NCBI GenBank assembly: GCA_949361645.1
Contig: OX442435.1
Span: forward strand, 1,833,853 to 1,897,852
Length of the DNA: 64,000 nucleotides
Direction: 5' to 3'
Source: Spongilla lacustris
Lineage: Eukaryota; Porifera; Demospongiae; Spongillida; Spongillidae
The position numbers and the translations under genes are program-made. The notes beneath the pieces are model-generated. The model was not told where the DNA came from. It saw only the letters and a program-made list of their open reading frames with translations, and searched no databases. Positions 47,030-64,000 of the stretch are shown piece after piece (position 1 is the stretch's first letter; each line of letters opens with the position of its first letter).

Positions 47030-50000
47030 CTAAATACACATAAGAGGCAATATAATTGCAGGGTCAGCATAAGTTACTACTATAATCACCTTTCAACGAG
47101 TGATGCAGCTAACCATGAGCGCATTGCTGCGCTTGATGTCTGTATGCTTGTATTAATTAATAATGCTAATCAAGTTTTCGGAAACTTACTTCAAAAGACA
47201 GTGCTTGATTATTTGCTATGCAGTCTGCAAACTAAAATTGAAACCAATTCAGTTATATGTTCTATGTACATGCAGTTAGTTATACAGTACCTTGCAAATA
47301 AAAATTCCACAGTCTGAGGAACCCCTCTGTTGCAGTTTTGGGTCCTAACATTAGCCACAAAATACACATTAATTGAACAAAAAAATACACAGCTTACGGT
47401 GAACTTTTCAAATCGCCATTTCACCATATCCACACTATCAGAGTATTGATTGAAGTACACTTGCCTTATAAAATTGCTTTAATATACATAATTATTATTA
47501 CATGAAAATCATTATATATGACTGCACCTTATAAGAGCTGTAGCATTCCCTTGAATGGTGTCATAAAATGAATCATACACAGAGACTGACTGCTTTGATA
47601 TCAATCACCTACATGTATATATGAATATGAAGCTATAACATCAAATTTGAATGTTATACTATAATTACCACAAGAAACCAGTGTCCAGGGATATGGCAGG
47701 GCATAAAGACATACTTGAAATCAAACATTCCTTCGTTCTGCACACAATTTCACACAGAAGATTTCAGTTTAAGTGACTTTTATCTGCATGTACCTTGAAT
47801 GGCAATGTGTATTTATCTCTTGACAACATTGTGAAGACAAACGAACTAAGGCACTTTAGCTGGCTTCCAAAAGCCATGGCCTGCTATTTAAAAGAAGTAT
47901 GATGATGCAGCTATAATACACTATTTAGCATACTGCTGAATGGTTACTCTCAAGCACATGGAAGAAATAGTTGATTACCTAAAAGGTGAACTCGGTCAAG
48001 TAACTGTAGTGTTAAACAGTATTGCTTAACTCCATCTCCTATTTGAGATCCCTGCAATACATCTTTAAACTCATTTGTTGTAACACAATGTCTTCCTTGA
48101 GTATCCTTTATCATAATATCTGAATAAGATACAAAACATTTGTCATATTTAATTTGTATCCATCTAATACACTCTCACTATACCTGTACATTAAGTTACA
48201 CTCATACCTGAATTATTACCTAAGCTCTGAGTGCTATTTCTACACGGAGCCTTCATAACTGTGCTCTGCACATCAATAGGTGCTAGACTGAAATAATGGT
48301 GCCCCATTTGACATCCAAGCAATAATATAGGTCCATCACTAGACTCATCTGGATACAACCAAATAATACATCTGTCTGGATTGCTAGTGTCAGTAATGAC
48401 ACATATAACAACACGCATCATTGAAGCAACAACTTGCAGCTCAAGGTGATTTCCCCACGTCCCAGGCTGTGACATTTCAGTTAAGTAGTCTTTCCATGAT
48501 GATGTAGTAATGAAATGTGACAAATGTGTTCCATCTAACTACAGTAGTTTAAATAGGCAATGATATGAACTTATTTGTACACAGCAAGAAGTTAACTTAC
48601 AGTGTAAGGATTATGGGCCATGAACTCAACCACTTCCTTCCGTAATACATTGTGTCGTTTTCGTGTGATTTTCAACCAAACCCGTTAACAAACAGCAGAA
48701 AAAAGACAGTTTCCATCTCCAAGGACATTGCATCGTAGTTTCAGGCCATAATGTTCAATGTTTTGCAGCATAATGGTACGTCTTTCCGTCTCATTGCCAC
48801 TATGAGGCTCATTCGTCAGCTGGTACAATGTAGGTGAGCACAGCTCTTTCCCTTTTACAATTGCATATACATTATACATGTACCATATATTTATTTTTAA
48901 AAATACTAACTTAGATCTTGAGACTCAGTAGTGTGGTAAGAGCATCCACCTTTTTCCTTGTGAGAACCAGAACGTCCTGTGGAGCTTGCTTTTCCCTTTT
49001 CTGCTTCATTACCATCTGTCAAATCAGAACTTCTTGTATCACCTGTGGAGCCTCCTTTTCCCTTTTCTACTTCCATACCATCTGTCAAATCAGAACATCT
49101 TTTATCAACTGCGGACCCTCACTTGTCTACTTCCATACCATCTGCCAAATCAGAACTTCCTGTATCACCAGTGGGGCCTCCTTTTCCCTTTTCTACTTCC
49201 ATACCATCTGTCAAATCAGAACATCTTTTATCAACTGCGGACCCTCACTTGTCTATTTCCATACCATCTGCCAAATCAGAACTTCCTGTATCACCAGTGG
49301 GGCCTCCCTTGTCTACTTCCATACCATCTGTCAAAGCAGAAATCCCTGTACAGGGAAAAGGAAAGAGATGTAATGATTTCTGGCTGCCAAATCAACTAGG
49401 GAGACACACGTCTATATTTTCATGCTTAGGGTAGAACGAATTACCCCACATGCATTAGTAAACTTTGTTGCTTCATTATGTAATATGGATATCAGTTTAC
49501 TTTCTGGGTCCATGGAGCTGGAATTGGATGCAGTAGCTTTGTATATCTTGATGTTTCTGATTGATTGCTTCACTTTAAGAATACATCCTTTCTTATTTTT
49601 AAGGGTCACCTTTATATGTAGAGAACAATATCTTATGGCTTATGAAAAAAAAAATACCTGTCCCTTTGTTGATATTGTTTCAATCGTATATGGCCCCAGA
49701 TATCTTCTATCTAACTTATTTCCTTTTCTGCCAGCCTGCCTCCTGTTTCTTAAAAGTACAAGATCCCCAACTTTTATAGTGGATGCTGTCTTCCCGGCTG
49801 CATGACGTTTCCTATGCAAAACAACTTGTTTTGTCTGTGCAATTGTGATGTTTTCTTTAGCCTGCCATGATTAAAAGTGTATGCAATTAGTCAGAAATGC
49901 AAATAAAAACTTTTACCTTTATTGTCAACTTAGCCCTGTTTTCTTGTAGTTGCTTGTACAATGCTTCAAGAGCAGTCTCATTCAAGCTGGATACAGTCCT

Positions 50001-51121
50001 GTGAACTTGCATTACATGTTCAAGAGGAAAGGTGACTTTTCTTCCAAATGCAACTTCATAAGGTGAATATTTGCTAGATGCCTGGACTGATGTACGAATT
50101 GCAAATAAGACAGATTCTAAAGCCTGATCCCATTTATCACATTGGTCATCAACAACTTTCTGCAATGATCTGTGGTACATGTGTATAAGATGAATAGTAG
50201 TTATGACTGCATGTGCAAAGATATTATCTAACCGGATTATAGTCTGATTCATCCTTTCACATAACCCATTGTATTGTGGATGATATGCTGATATAATCCT
50301 GTGGTCCATTTTGAATGTTTTGCATAGAACATCAACAATCTACATGTCATTGAAAAAAATCCAGCCATGAATATATGTATTTGTTTGAATTTGTACCTGG
50401 CTAACGAATTCCCGTCCTTGGTCAGTAATAATATCACCGGCCCCATAGCGGCAGTACAAGGAGTACAAAAAATTTGCAACACTGGTGGCATTCTTGTTTG
50501 GCAATGCACATGCTTCAGGCCACTTTGAGAAATAGTCAGTTGCTACAACAATGTAGCGGTTTCCACACGTTGTTAGGTGTAGTGGTCCTATGATATCAAC
50601 CCCCCATAAGTTCCATAACCCAGTCACAGGAATTGGCTGCAAATCCAAACTAGGGCTTTTAATTGATGAGTTTGTTCTTTGGCAAGGATCACATTCTGAT
50701 ATCTGCCACCGAGAATTACATTTTAAAAAAAAAATCAGCAATAAGGATAATCGCGTACATTAATAAGCCTTATAAATGAACTAACCCATCGGCGAATATC
50801 GATCGACATATTTGGCCAGTAGTAGGTTTTCATTTTCCCCTCCGTATACGGTCTCTTCCTTGGTGCCCACCACTTGCCGAAGCAAGGCATTCATCAAAGG
50901 CTCTCCTTCTATCTGTAATGTCCAACAACACAATCTTCTCGCAATCTAGCTTCTTTTTTTTTGTACAGCATCACCCCTTCGCGGATAACAAAATCCTTAG
51001 ACCCTTTGCGAATCAGGCGCTTCAAATCCTCTGTAGCACTGGAAGGATATGAGCCATCCATTAGATAGTTCTGGACGTTGTACAGGTTTTCGTCGCAGGT
51101 GACCTGTCGATCGCGATGCAT
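45792..51121 (-). CDS. Ginger1 transposase gene: integrase, OTU, Ulp1, helical tail (multi-exon, disabled)
   Basis: Putative start ATG 51119-51121 and stop TGA 45792-45794 lie just inside the terminal repeats. Most exon joins I checked keep phase, which argues for a single polyprotein-like gene of over 1000 codons. In order: N-terminal and HHCC region (51121 to about 50786), catalytic core (50397-50702 and 49917-50339), GPY/F region (about 49665-49868), tail and Ser/Glu/Lys linker with internal repeats (about 48905-49609), OTU (about 48212-48863), Ulp1 (47090-48119) and a helical C-terminus (45792-47029). One join, between the exon at about 46860-47029 and the exon at 46630-46762, could not be resolved. 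Breaks seen are a 9-A run that shifts frame at 50954-50962 and an in-frame TAA at 48685-48687. The start ATG is only the first available. Confidence 0.8.
46217..46605. repeat. 195-bp tandem duplication
   Basis: Two nearly identical direct units (gatgccactg.actcttgcaa onward), differing by only a base or two, so the event is recent. It lies in the Ginger1 gene. Confidence 0.95.
47090..48119 (-). CDS. Ginger1 Ulp1-like (C48) cysteine-protease domain
   Basis: Eight short exons on the minus strand: 47979-48119, 47794-47880, 47669-47737, 47528-47592, 47398-47464, 47291-47344, 47190-47231 and 47090-47139. All have GT..AG borders and matching phases. They encode the full catalytic set: His in PGHWFLV, Asp in VYDSFYD, Gln in KLQQRG and Cys in SSDCGIFIC, then FADCIANNQALSF and AMRSWLA, typical of the end of the C48 fold. 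The join from OTU (NNS) into this domain (D-I-M) keeps frame, so OTU and Ulp1 are in one gene. Ulp1 enzymes cut SUMO-type conjugates. Confidence 0.85.
48212..48863 (-). CDS. Ginger1 OTU cysteine-protease domain (with internal stop)
   Basis: Two exons, about 48599-48863 and 48212-48540. The catalytic Cys lies in GDGNCLFSAV (codon 48706-48708) and the catalytic His in MGHHYFSL (about 48270-48280). Between them are LRKEVVEFMAHNPY and PGTWGNHLELQ, the usual OTU order. A TAA at 48685-48687 falls seven codons after the Cys, inside the domain, so this copy cannot make an intact OTU domain unless the stop is bypassed. OTU enzymes remove ubiquitin; here it may counter host marking of the transposase (inference). 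Confidence 0.85.
49010..49345 (-). repeat. tandem repeats inside the Ginger1 linker
   Basis: About five related units of 54-66 bp containing tcaaatcagaacttcctgta and tctacttccataccatct. On the coding strand they give Lys/Glu/Gly/Ser-rich repeats (DLTDGMEVEKGKGGST). Two units are shortened in parallel. Confidence 0.85.
49412..51121 (-). CDS. Ginger1 integrase domain (exons)
   Basis: The zinc-binding region reads FDECLASASGGHQGRDR and later SECDPCQ. The expected first His of HHCC is Leu here. The catalytic core shows Asp in WGVDIIGPL (codon 50595-50597), Asp in TDQGREF (50421-50423) and Glu in GLCERMNQ (50256-50258). After removing the 57-nt intron 50340-50396 the second Asp and the Glu are exactly 35 residues apart (D35E), as in retroviral-type integrases. 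A further possible 63-nt intron lies at about 50168-50230. The GPY/F motif follows as RYLGPYTIETI. It should cut and join the element's TGT..ACA ends. The frameshift in the A run separates the N-terminal 55 codons from the rest. Confidence 0.9.
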
Positions 51122-51244
51122 TTTTAAGACACGTGCTCAAGTAGCTATAGGATACTTTCTTCAGTGCATGCGCTCAGGTAATACTATATCTGTCACAAAG
51201 CATATATGCCTTCTCTGTTCAGTATTTATATAAAATATAGTTTT

Positions 51245-51447
51245 TGTTGACAGGCAGCTGGGTCCGGGGGGGACCAGGCTGTCTAGGCATTTGGGTCCGG
51301 GATAATTAATTTTGAACATCTAGGCATCTCGGTCCGGGGGGACTCAGATGCCTAGGCAACTGGGTCCGGGGGGGACCCAGTTGCCTAGGCATATGGGTCC
51401 CCCCGGACCCAAAATGGGGGGGGGGGGAGACCCACATGCCTGTGACA
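51245..51447 (-). repeat. Ginger1 terminal inverted repeat (right)
   Basis: Inverse of 45415-45600. Slightly longer, with an extra gggtccgggg/gcctag unit. Confidence 0.9.
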
Positions 51448-51451
51448 CCGG

Positions 51452-52649
51452 GATATCGATTGTCCTGCGCAAACCCTGGATCCATGCATGGTTTTTTTTG
51501 CGCAATCTCGAGATTGCCCTTATATTTTATAACCCAATCAACTCTCGTATCTCGTAATGTTCAACTATAACGAAGGCACAAAAGTTGTATCGACTACATG
51601 TACACCAGAGCCTGGCAGAGCCTTGAGCGTACACACAGATCTGTCCAGTCTGGGTCTCCAACCTATTTGGGCTTTTCAAGACGGTAAGTTGTGTGGTAGG
51701 CATTATTATACTTACCTGTGATGGTTGTAAAAGGCCGACCCCGTGGCTTCGCTTGAATCCATACAGCTTATATGGGCGCCCGCTATTTTATCAATATGTA
51801 GATAGTTGAGTACTTATTGGCACCAGCTACATAATTTGAGGTTTAAGTCGGTAAACTGAAGTACAGCCGTATTTGTCAAAAAGGAAATAGGGGAGCTAGT
51901 TTGTTAGGTAGTTGCGCTTATAAATGGGATTAGTAGTCCCGACCGTTTTGGGTGAAGATGCACTTGTACGCTGACTCTGTGATGTGCTCGTTTCACCAGC
52001 CAGCCTTTTTACAACATATGACAAAAATTTTTTTAAATATGTGCAGGATTCTAATAACATCACCGTGCAAGCCGTGTTAGTAAAATGGTGTATGTGCATG
52101 GAAGATGTTTTATGACAGTGTCAACAACGAGGTCATGTTACAAAAAATAATAATAATAAAAATTACTGTACAGAGAAAATTGTATACTTATACTTGTATG
52201 TGTGTATGTTTTTTTCAAATATAGATTCAGCATTCTTAGAATGTCTTCCATGGTCTACGGTGCGTATATTCAGTTTGTGAGCCTGCAAGTGTCTCCTTTC
52301 CAGTTCTCAAAACACCAAAGCTAAATCTAGTCAGTGCCACTAAAATCCATCATATAGCATCAGGATTTATAACGTACTAACCTATATATAGCCTCGAGTG
52401 TGTGTTCAAGTTGTGTTTTTATACCCATGCAAAATATTACAATGGCAGTACTTTAATTGCTGATTTTGTAAAGAACTGGCCTGGTGACTCGACCATTCTT
52501 GATGACAGACCAGCATCCTCAAAGTCAAGGACTTGAGGAAAGAGAAATAATAGTTAATTAGCCTTGGGCTGATTCAGTAGCGTAAAATTAAAAGTAACTT
52601 ATGACCACAGTTCTGAACCATGGCACAGTTCACTGTGCTTGGTGTTTCA
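51452..52649. other. intergenic, no gene seen
   Basis: AT-rich sequence between the Ginger1 element and the 3' end of gene B. Open frames are short. Confidence 0.5.
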
Positions 52650-58974
<6,325 letters not shown>

Positions 58975-59125
58975 TGTGATTGTTGCCAAGTAGGGTTGTG
59001 ACCGAATAAGGGGGTATGAATATTCGAATATATTCACGTTTATTCAATGAATTTCGATGAATATTCGAATATGCATGTATATCACGAGCCAGTCACGTGC
59101 GCACACAAAATGTCAAAGCGAAAAG

Positions 59126-59325
59126 NNNNNNNNNNNNNNNNNNNNNNNNNNNNNNNNNNNNNNNNNNNNNNNNNNNNNNNNNNNNNNNNNNNNNNNNNNN
59201 NNNNNNNNNNNNNNNNNNNNNNNNNNNNNNNNNNNNNNNNNNNNNNNNNNNNNNNNNNNNNNNNNNNNNNNNNNNNNNNNNNNNNNNNNNNNNNNNNNNN
59301 NNNNNNNNNNNNNNNNNNNNNNNNN
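59126..59325. other. assembly gap (200 N)
   Basis: A run of exactly 200 n, so the true length is unknown. Just to its left is a run of palindromic gaatattcgaatat words at 59017-59080. Confidence 1.
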
Positions 59326-59649
59326 AGTAGGACAAAAAGCTAGTCATAACACTTAATGCCAATATATGTTAACATAATTCAATTATGTTTCTTCATGGAG
59401 CTAAAACAGGGGGTGGCTCAACTAACCCAGTGGCTCAACTAACCCACTCCTCCCCTACAATCAATAGCTGGCTTTGCATTAGCTGTCATTTCATTGCTCT
59501 GACCATCAACTATCAACCCCACATGGACTTTATAGCCTGAGGGCCACAATTATGCTGACCCACTGGTTAGGCTACATGTATAAACTGAAATTGGTAAAAA
59601 CACAACCCAGGCTAATGAGAAAAAAAATTAGTGTAGCTTCAGCTACATT

Positions 59650-60350
59650 GTACATTATTATACATTATTTCCTCTGGAAGGTGTACTTACATGCATGTAT
59701 ACATTATATCCTCTGGAAGGTGTGCCCATACATTATATCCTCTGGAAGGTATGCTCATACATTATATCCTCTGGAAGGTGTGCCCATACATTATATCCTC
59801 TGGAAGGTGTGCCCATACATTATATCCTCTGGAAGGTATGCTCATACATTATATCCTCTGGAAGGTGTGCCCATACATTATATCCTCTGGAAGGTGTGCC
59901 CATACATTATATCCTCTGGAAGGTATGCTCATACATTATATCCTCTGGAAGGTGTGCCCATACATTATATCCTCTGGAAGGTGTGCCCATACATTATATC
60001 CTCTGGAAGGTGTGCCCATACATTATATCCTCTGGAAGGTATGCTCATACATTATATCCTCTGGAAGGTGTGCCCATACATTATATCCTCTGGAAGGTAT
60101 GCCCATACATTATATCCTCTGGAAGGTGTGCCCATACATTATATCCTCTGGAAGGTGTGCCCATACATTATATCCTCTGGAAGGTGTGCCCATACATTAT
60201 ATCCTCTGGAAGGTGTGCTCATACATTATATCCTCTGGAAGGTATGCTCATACATTATATCCTCTGGAAGGTGTGCCCATACATTATATCCTCTGGAAGG
60301 TGTGCCCATACATTATATATATCCTCTGGAAAGTGTGCTCATACATTATA
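59650..60350. repeat. 29-bp minisatellite, about 23 copies
   Basis: Copies of tgtgcccatacattatatcc plus tctggaagg, with variants tatgctc. The 29-bp unit is not a multiple of three yet is free of stops, so all three forward frames are open for over 230 codons. It is not a gene. Confidence 0.95.
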
Positions 60351-60586
60351 TCCTTTGAATGTGAAGGGTGGCAAAAGTCTCAGCTATCGTAAGCTCCTGG
60401 TGCAGAAGGTAAAGTTTGCATAGGAGTAAGTATGAAATGTGTACACCTGCCACATGCTCTACATAGCTATTGATGCCACCCACACCTGATGTCCATCCAT
60501 TGGTGCTGGAATCATTTCATTGCACACAATGAATCTCATGACACACGTACACAGCAAAGACCAGCAGGCTAGTCATTACTACTTAG

Positions 60587-60624
<38 letters not shown>

Positions 60625-61279
60625 CCCTTACAGTAAGAACTTTTAAACTGGTATTCTTTCGAACTCTGCATAGACAGCAGCCGCCACATATGTCAATTAC
60701 TCTGCATGCACTGTCAGCTATCACACTCAGTAGCCTGAGGGCCACAATCTTGCTGACCCACTTGTCAACACACTGCTCCTTTTAGCTATAAACTGGGATT
60801 TGATCAGAGCAATGCATTGGTATATGAATACATTTATTAGTTGAATGAGTGATGGAAAATTCCCATACTGTGTCCAGTATTGGTACTTCAGGATACAGGA
60901 TACACCAGTAATAATAATCTATAATCAGCATTCATTGCCTCTAATCATATCTTGTGCAATACATACATGTTAAATCAGAATGAATGGACAAGCATAGATG
61001 CAAAACAGGAAGAGAATTCAAGAAGGGAAAGGACAATGGTGGGTGACAATCACATAGACAAGGGGGTGGGGGGGATGTGCATGTACAAAGTTCAAAATTC
61101 ACTCACTATTTAATGTACGCTGCCCTTAAAAATAAGCCGAATTGGTGGCAACAAAAACATCCAAGGTATGCCATTGGTGCACATAATCAAATATACACAC
61201 ACATGCACAGCACAAAATGAAGCTGCACAGGGAACACACCTCATGACTACATCATATACATATATATTCATCCATAGGG
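60351..61279. other. intergenic, no gene seen
   Basis: AT-rich with an (AT)n run at about 60591-60622 and no plausible gene. Confidence 0.5.
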
Positions 61280-62097
61280 TTAAATATTTGGAGGACTAAA
61301 CACACTACGTAAGCCTCCTCCAGTAATTGCTAACTTTGCCCTTGTAATGGACTGGAGCTTTGGTACACAGTAGAGTCTTGACCTCTTCAACAATTCAACA
61401 ACACGATTCAGCTTCTCATGCCAATCAGGAGAGCAGATCCAAGGTAGGCAAGTTACAAAGTCATTTAGTCCCTGTTGTTGGAGCAAGGTCCGATTTCGAT
61501 CACGAGTCAGTTCAGCCTCTAGAGCAAACACTGCTATCTGACTGCTGTACCATTCAAGGCTGCCATTCTCAGCTGATGTGTTGCTGAACTTTGTGGCGTA
61601 CATAGTTTCCACAAAGGGCATCATGGTCAACCAATTGGCTGAATATTCCTCTTCAAAGCCTGCTATTATTGTACAGTTTTGACAACTGAAGTGCTTCAAA
61701 CATTTCACAGCATTGCCCTTGTGTTTAGAGGGAAATGTTTTCCCTGAAAGCAGAATAAGACGTGACAGGGTCACAACAAGGACATACCTAAATATATGTG
61801 GAGAGTTGAATGATCAATCTGTGTAATAGCTGTCAATTTGGACTTAACTGTATTATAATATTTTCCATGGTGTAGTAATCCCTGTACTTATCACTAAAAG
61901 CAAGTATTTGCTTTATGTTGTCAGGTGTCATAAGACAAGCACACCCCTCACTGCTGCCAGAGAGACCAAATAGGCAACTTGCGATCAATATGCATGTAAA
62001 GGGGTATGTTGTGTCGCATAGGGCGATCTTAAACAGGTTTTTCACTGCAGATGTGTTCTGTGCCAGCTTAATAGAACAACATTCCAGTTCTATGATG
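61280..62097 (-). CDS. gene C: paralogue of gene B, 3' exons only
   Basis: Exon 61849-62097 (249 nt, phase-preserving) and terminal exon 61280-61787 (stop TAA 61280-61282) closely match the gene B exons. They share CLFGL, CLMTPDNIKQIL, EWYSSQIAVFALEAELTRDR and LLKRSRLYCVPKLQSITRAK. Here the frame is kept (GLSGSSEGCACL). The C-terminus is SVFSPPNI, different from gene B. The N-terminal ubiquitin-like exon should lie further to the right, but I find none up to 64000, so the gene is partial in this window. Confidence 0.75.
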
Positions 62098-64000
62098 CTG
62101 TAATGGGAAGAAGAATTAAAATGCAGGCTTATACGTGTACTGCATGGTATAAGGTATAAGTTGATGTTACCAAAGTGAGTCGAAAATCATATACATGATG
62201 TTATTTACATTTGAACTGTGACAATGTAATCAATTTGAATACATACTGCATTGGTAGTAGTTACTTGAATCCGAGCCTGTGGTGTTTTTACAATCACATT
62301 GAATGGCAAATGATCTTTTGTCAGAAATTACAATATATAACCTCACATAAATGAACTGTACATATGAATAATTACATAGAACAAATGGTTACTATGCAAA
62401 AGGACGAGCTTTGTATGAAGTGATCATTTCTATTGGTACTCAATACACTACCTCTAATAAGAATTGTGTTTTGCGCACCCAGGGCCAGGCATGAGCAAAT
62501 TGTCATATACATTCGAACACCCAGGCTTGGTATTGTAACCAAAGCTTGCCGGGATATTTCCGCTATGATATGGATTCGCACAGTGATAACAATGACGAAT
62601 CGTCGTAAGTAGGCCCCCGCAAACAGGGGAGCACCGTGATAGAGGGATACGTATAAGAGCTATACATGTATACTTCTAAAGCACCATACTATATTTGCAC
62701 TCTGAATTTAAGATGGCTATTGATGCCATGAAGTGGGGTGTAAAGTGGTTGTCTGCTGGCATGCAAGTGATACTTGCCGGGTTGTATAATAGCCCCCCAA
62801 CTCAGTAGCGGATCCAGGGGGGGGGGGGGGGGGGGGGGGGCTGAAAGGGGAGGGGCGGTCCGTAGTCGTAGCCATCCCGGAGAGGGCGCAAGAGAGTGGC
62901 ACCCCTCCAGCCAAGCTAGGGGGGTATGTACGCTCCCCCAGACCCCCAGAAGCCAAAAGTTTTTGCGCTGGGAAATCCTCCAAAACTACACCAAACAGAA
63001 AGTTTAATTACGGACCCAGCCCCTATAATAGCTAATGCTCGATGCGCCGATCATGATTTAAACGTACGTACATGTAGTATAGCTTATAGGCCTACTACAT
63101 TGTAATTTAATATGACACTGAGACTCAGAGCTTCTTCCTATTTTTTAAAAAGACGGTCCTGCCTTGTTCCATACATTTAGCACATACACCAGGCTCTCAA
63201 TAATAATAGGCTCGTTTTGGATGTAACCCCGTAACGGCGGAATAGCAGTAAATGAATAAAATTGAGTCGTTAATGAATACAATTGAGCATGACGGTGTTG
63301 ACTGATAATCATATTCCAGACCAAGAGTTAAAGTTTGTGTTTTAAGCCCTATACATAGCGTTATGGACAAATACAGTGTACCAATCTGTTCTATCCGAGT
63401 TTCTGAAGGCATGCGAAGGGACTGGGAAGCAGCTACTCTTGTCACAAATTCTTTGAGGATGCGTCCAAAAAGCTATACATGCATATCTCCATAAGGGTAT
63501 ATCATAAGTCTGTGGAACAAACACCAAGGCACAGTTTAATCCCTTCATCGCATCTAGGACAATTCAGGTTTGGAGCAAGTGTGTAAACTACGTTCAAAAC
63601 AGGTACAACAGACAACAGATATGTAACGGGTACGAGTACCTATCAGTATCTTGTGTTAGATACAAAGAGTTCCAGATCAGCTTGGATGAGGGCACGCAGG
63701 GACAAAATTAGAACGCAAGGAGCTAGGGCTCATGCGTTAATATATGTACGGATACACGACTACCAATGCAAGGTTACAACTAGTTGGGTCGCGAAATAAT
63801 TGGGCCAGTATAATGATAAATCTTGCTCGTATCGCTTTTCTTTGCATGTATCTATATAAATATCTCTCTGAACACATATCCTCCTTTTACCTCGCAACAA
63901 CATTTATCTATCCAAGGCCTTAGGGAAAGCTACTGTGGTACTGACGTACTCTCTAATAATTTCGCGAAACGAGCCTGTAACGCGGATGTGACGTCAAGCC
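62098..64000. other. intergenic or intron of gene C
   Basis: It contains a poly-G run at 62819-62840 and no recognisable coding sequence on either strand. Confidence 0.5.

Larger units (their letters stand above)
45415..51447 (-). mobile_element. Ginger1 DNA transposon, 6.03 kb
   Basis: The tips are TGTCACAGGCATGTGGGTCC and its inverse, flanked by the four-base duplication CCGG (45411-45414 and 51448-51451). The terminal inverted repeats run about 170-205 bp and consist of alternating gggtccgggg and tgcctaggca words with C/G runs. The internal gene is on the minus strand and encodes a Gypsy-like integrase with HHCC, DDE and GPY/F motifs, followed by OTU and Ulp1 cysteine-protease domains. 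CCGG duplication, TGT..ACA tips, a GPY/F integrase and OTU/Ulp1 are the published hallmarks of Ginger1. This copy carries disabling mutations, described under its gene. Confidence 0.93.

Noticed and set aside
59552..60423. Three overlapping open frames of 230-270 codons (IISSGR, HTLYPLEG type)
   Set aside because: All come from a 29-bp minisatellite. The unit lacks stops and shifts frame each copy.

Overview
This looks like nuclear DNA from an invertebrate animal with a repeat-rich genome. The reasons are small introns with GT..AG borders, a metazoan cytosolic HSP70, long AT-rich intergenic stretches, dense palindromic transposons and many micro/minisatellites. A demosponge or similar basal metazoan is my best guess, from the gene style and the very frequent tacatgta words, but that is inference. 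There is one assembly gap of 200 N at 59126-59325. No tRNA, rRNA or CRISPR was recognised.

Layout. (1) 0.9-19.1 kb: host gene A on the minus strand. I assembled it from exons whose splice phases all agree: a hydrophobic leader exon, six exons that each encode one complete ubiquitin-like (beta-grasp-like) module, several tiny exons, and a terminal exon with a degenerate protein-kinase fold. A separate two-exon 3' gene lies at 901-1296. (2) 19.5-35.5 kb: a nest of mobile elements. A decayed Gypsy-type retroelement with very short LTRs is split in its 3' LTR by a giant 13.66-kb foldback element (21005-34661). That element encodes an 875-residue, zinc-finger-bearing, transposase-like protein. An 822-bp relative (34672-35493) sits directly beside it. 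The two arms of the giant element carry mirrored minisatellites and mirrored unique sequence down to a hairpin centre near 29.78 kb. (3) 39.2-41.2 kb: an intronless, heat-inducible type HSP70 with a textbook heat-shock element and TATA box. (4) 41.8-43.2 kb: a 1.45-kb palindromic element with TA target duplication, then an integrase remnant at about 44.2-44.9 kb. (5) 45415-51447: a complete Ginger1 DNA transposon with CCGG target-site duplication. Its single multi-exon gene reads integrase, OTU protease, Ulp1 protease and a helical tail, and this copy carries disabling mutations. (6) 52.6-62.1 kb: two tandem host paralogues (genes B and C, minus strand) of a ubiquitin-like plus armadillo-type protein. 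Gene B has a frame-breaking exon and a large intron filled with nested transposons. Gene C is complete only at its 3' end.

The most unusual items are the giant foldback element with its zinc-finger transposase-like protein, the Ginger1 element that carries both OTU and Ulp1 proteases, and the ubiquitin-like-array/kinase-like gene built wholly from symmetrical phase-1 exons.
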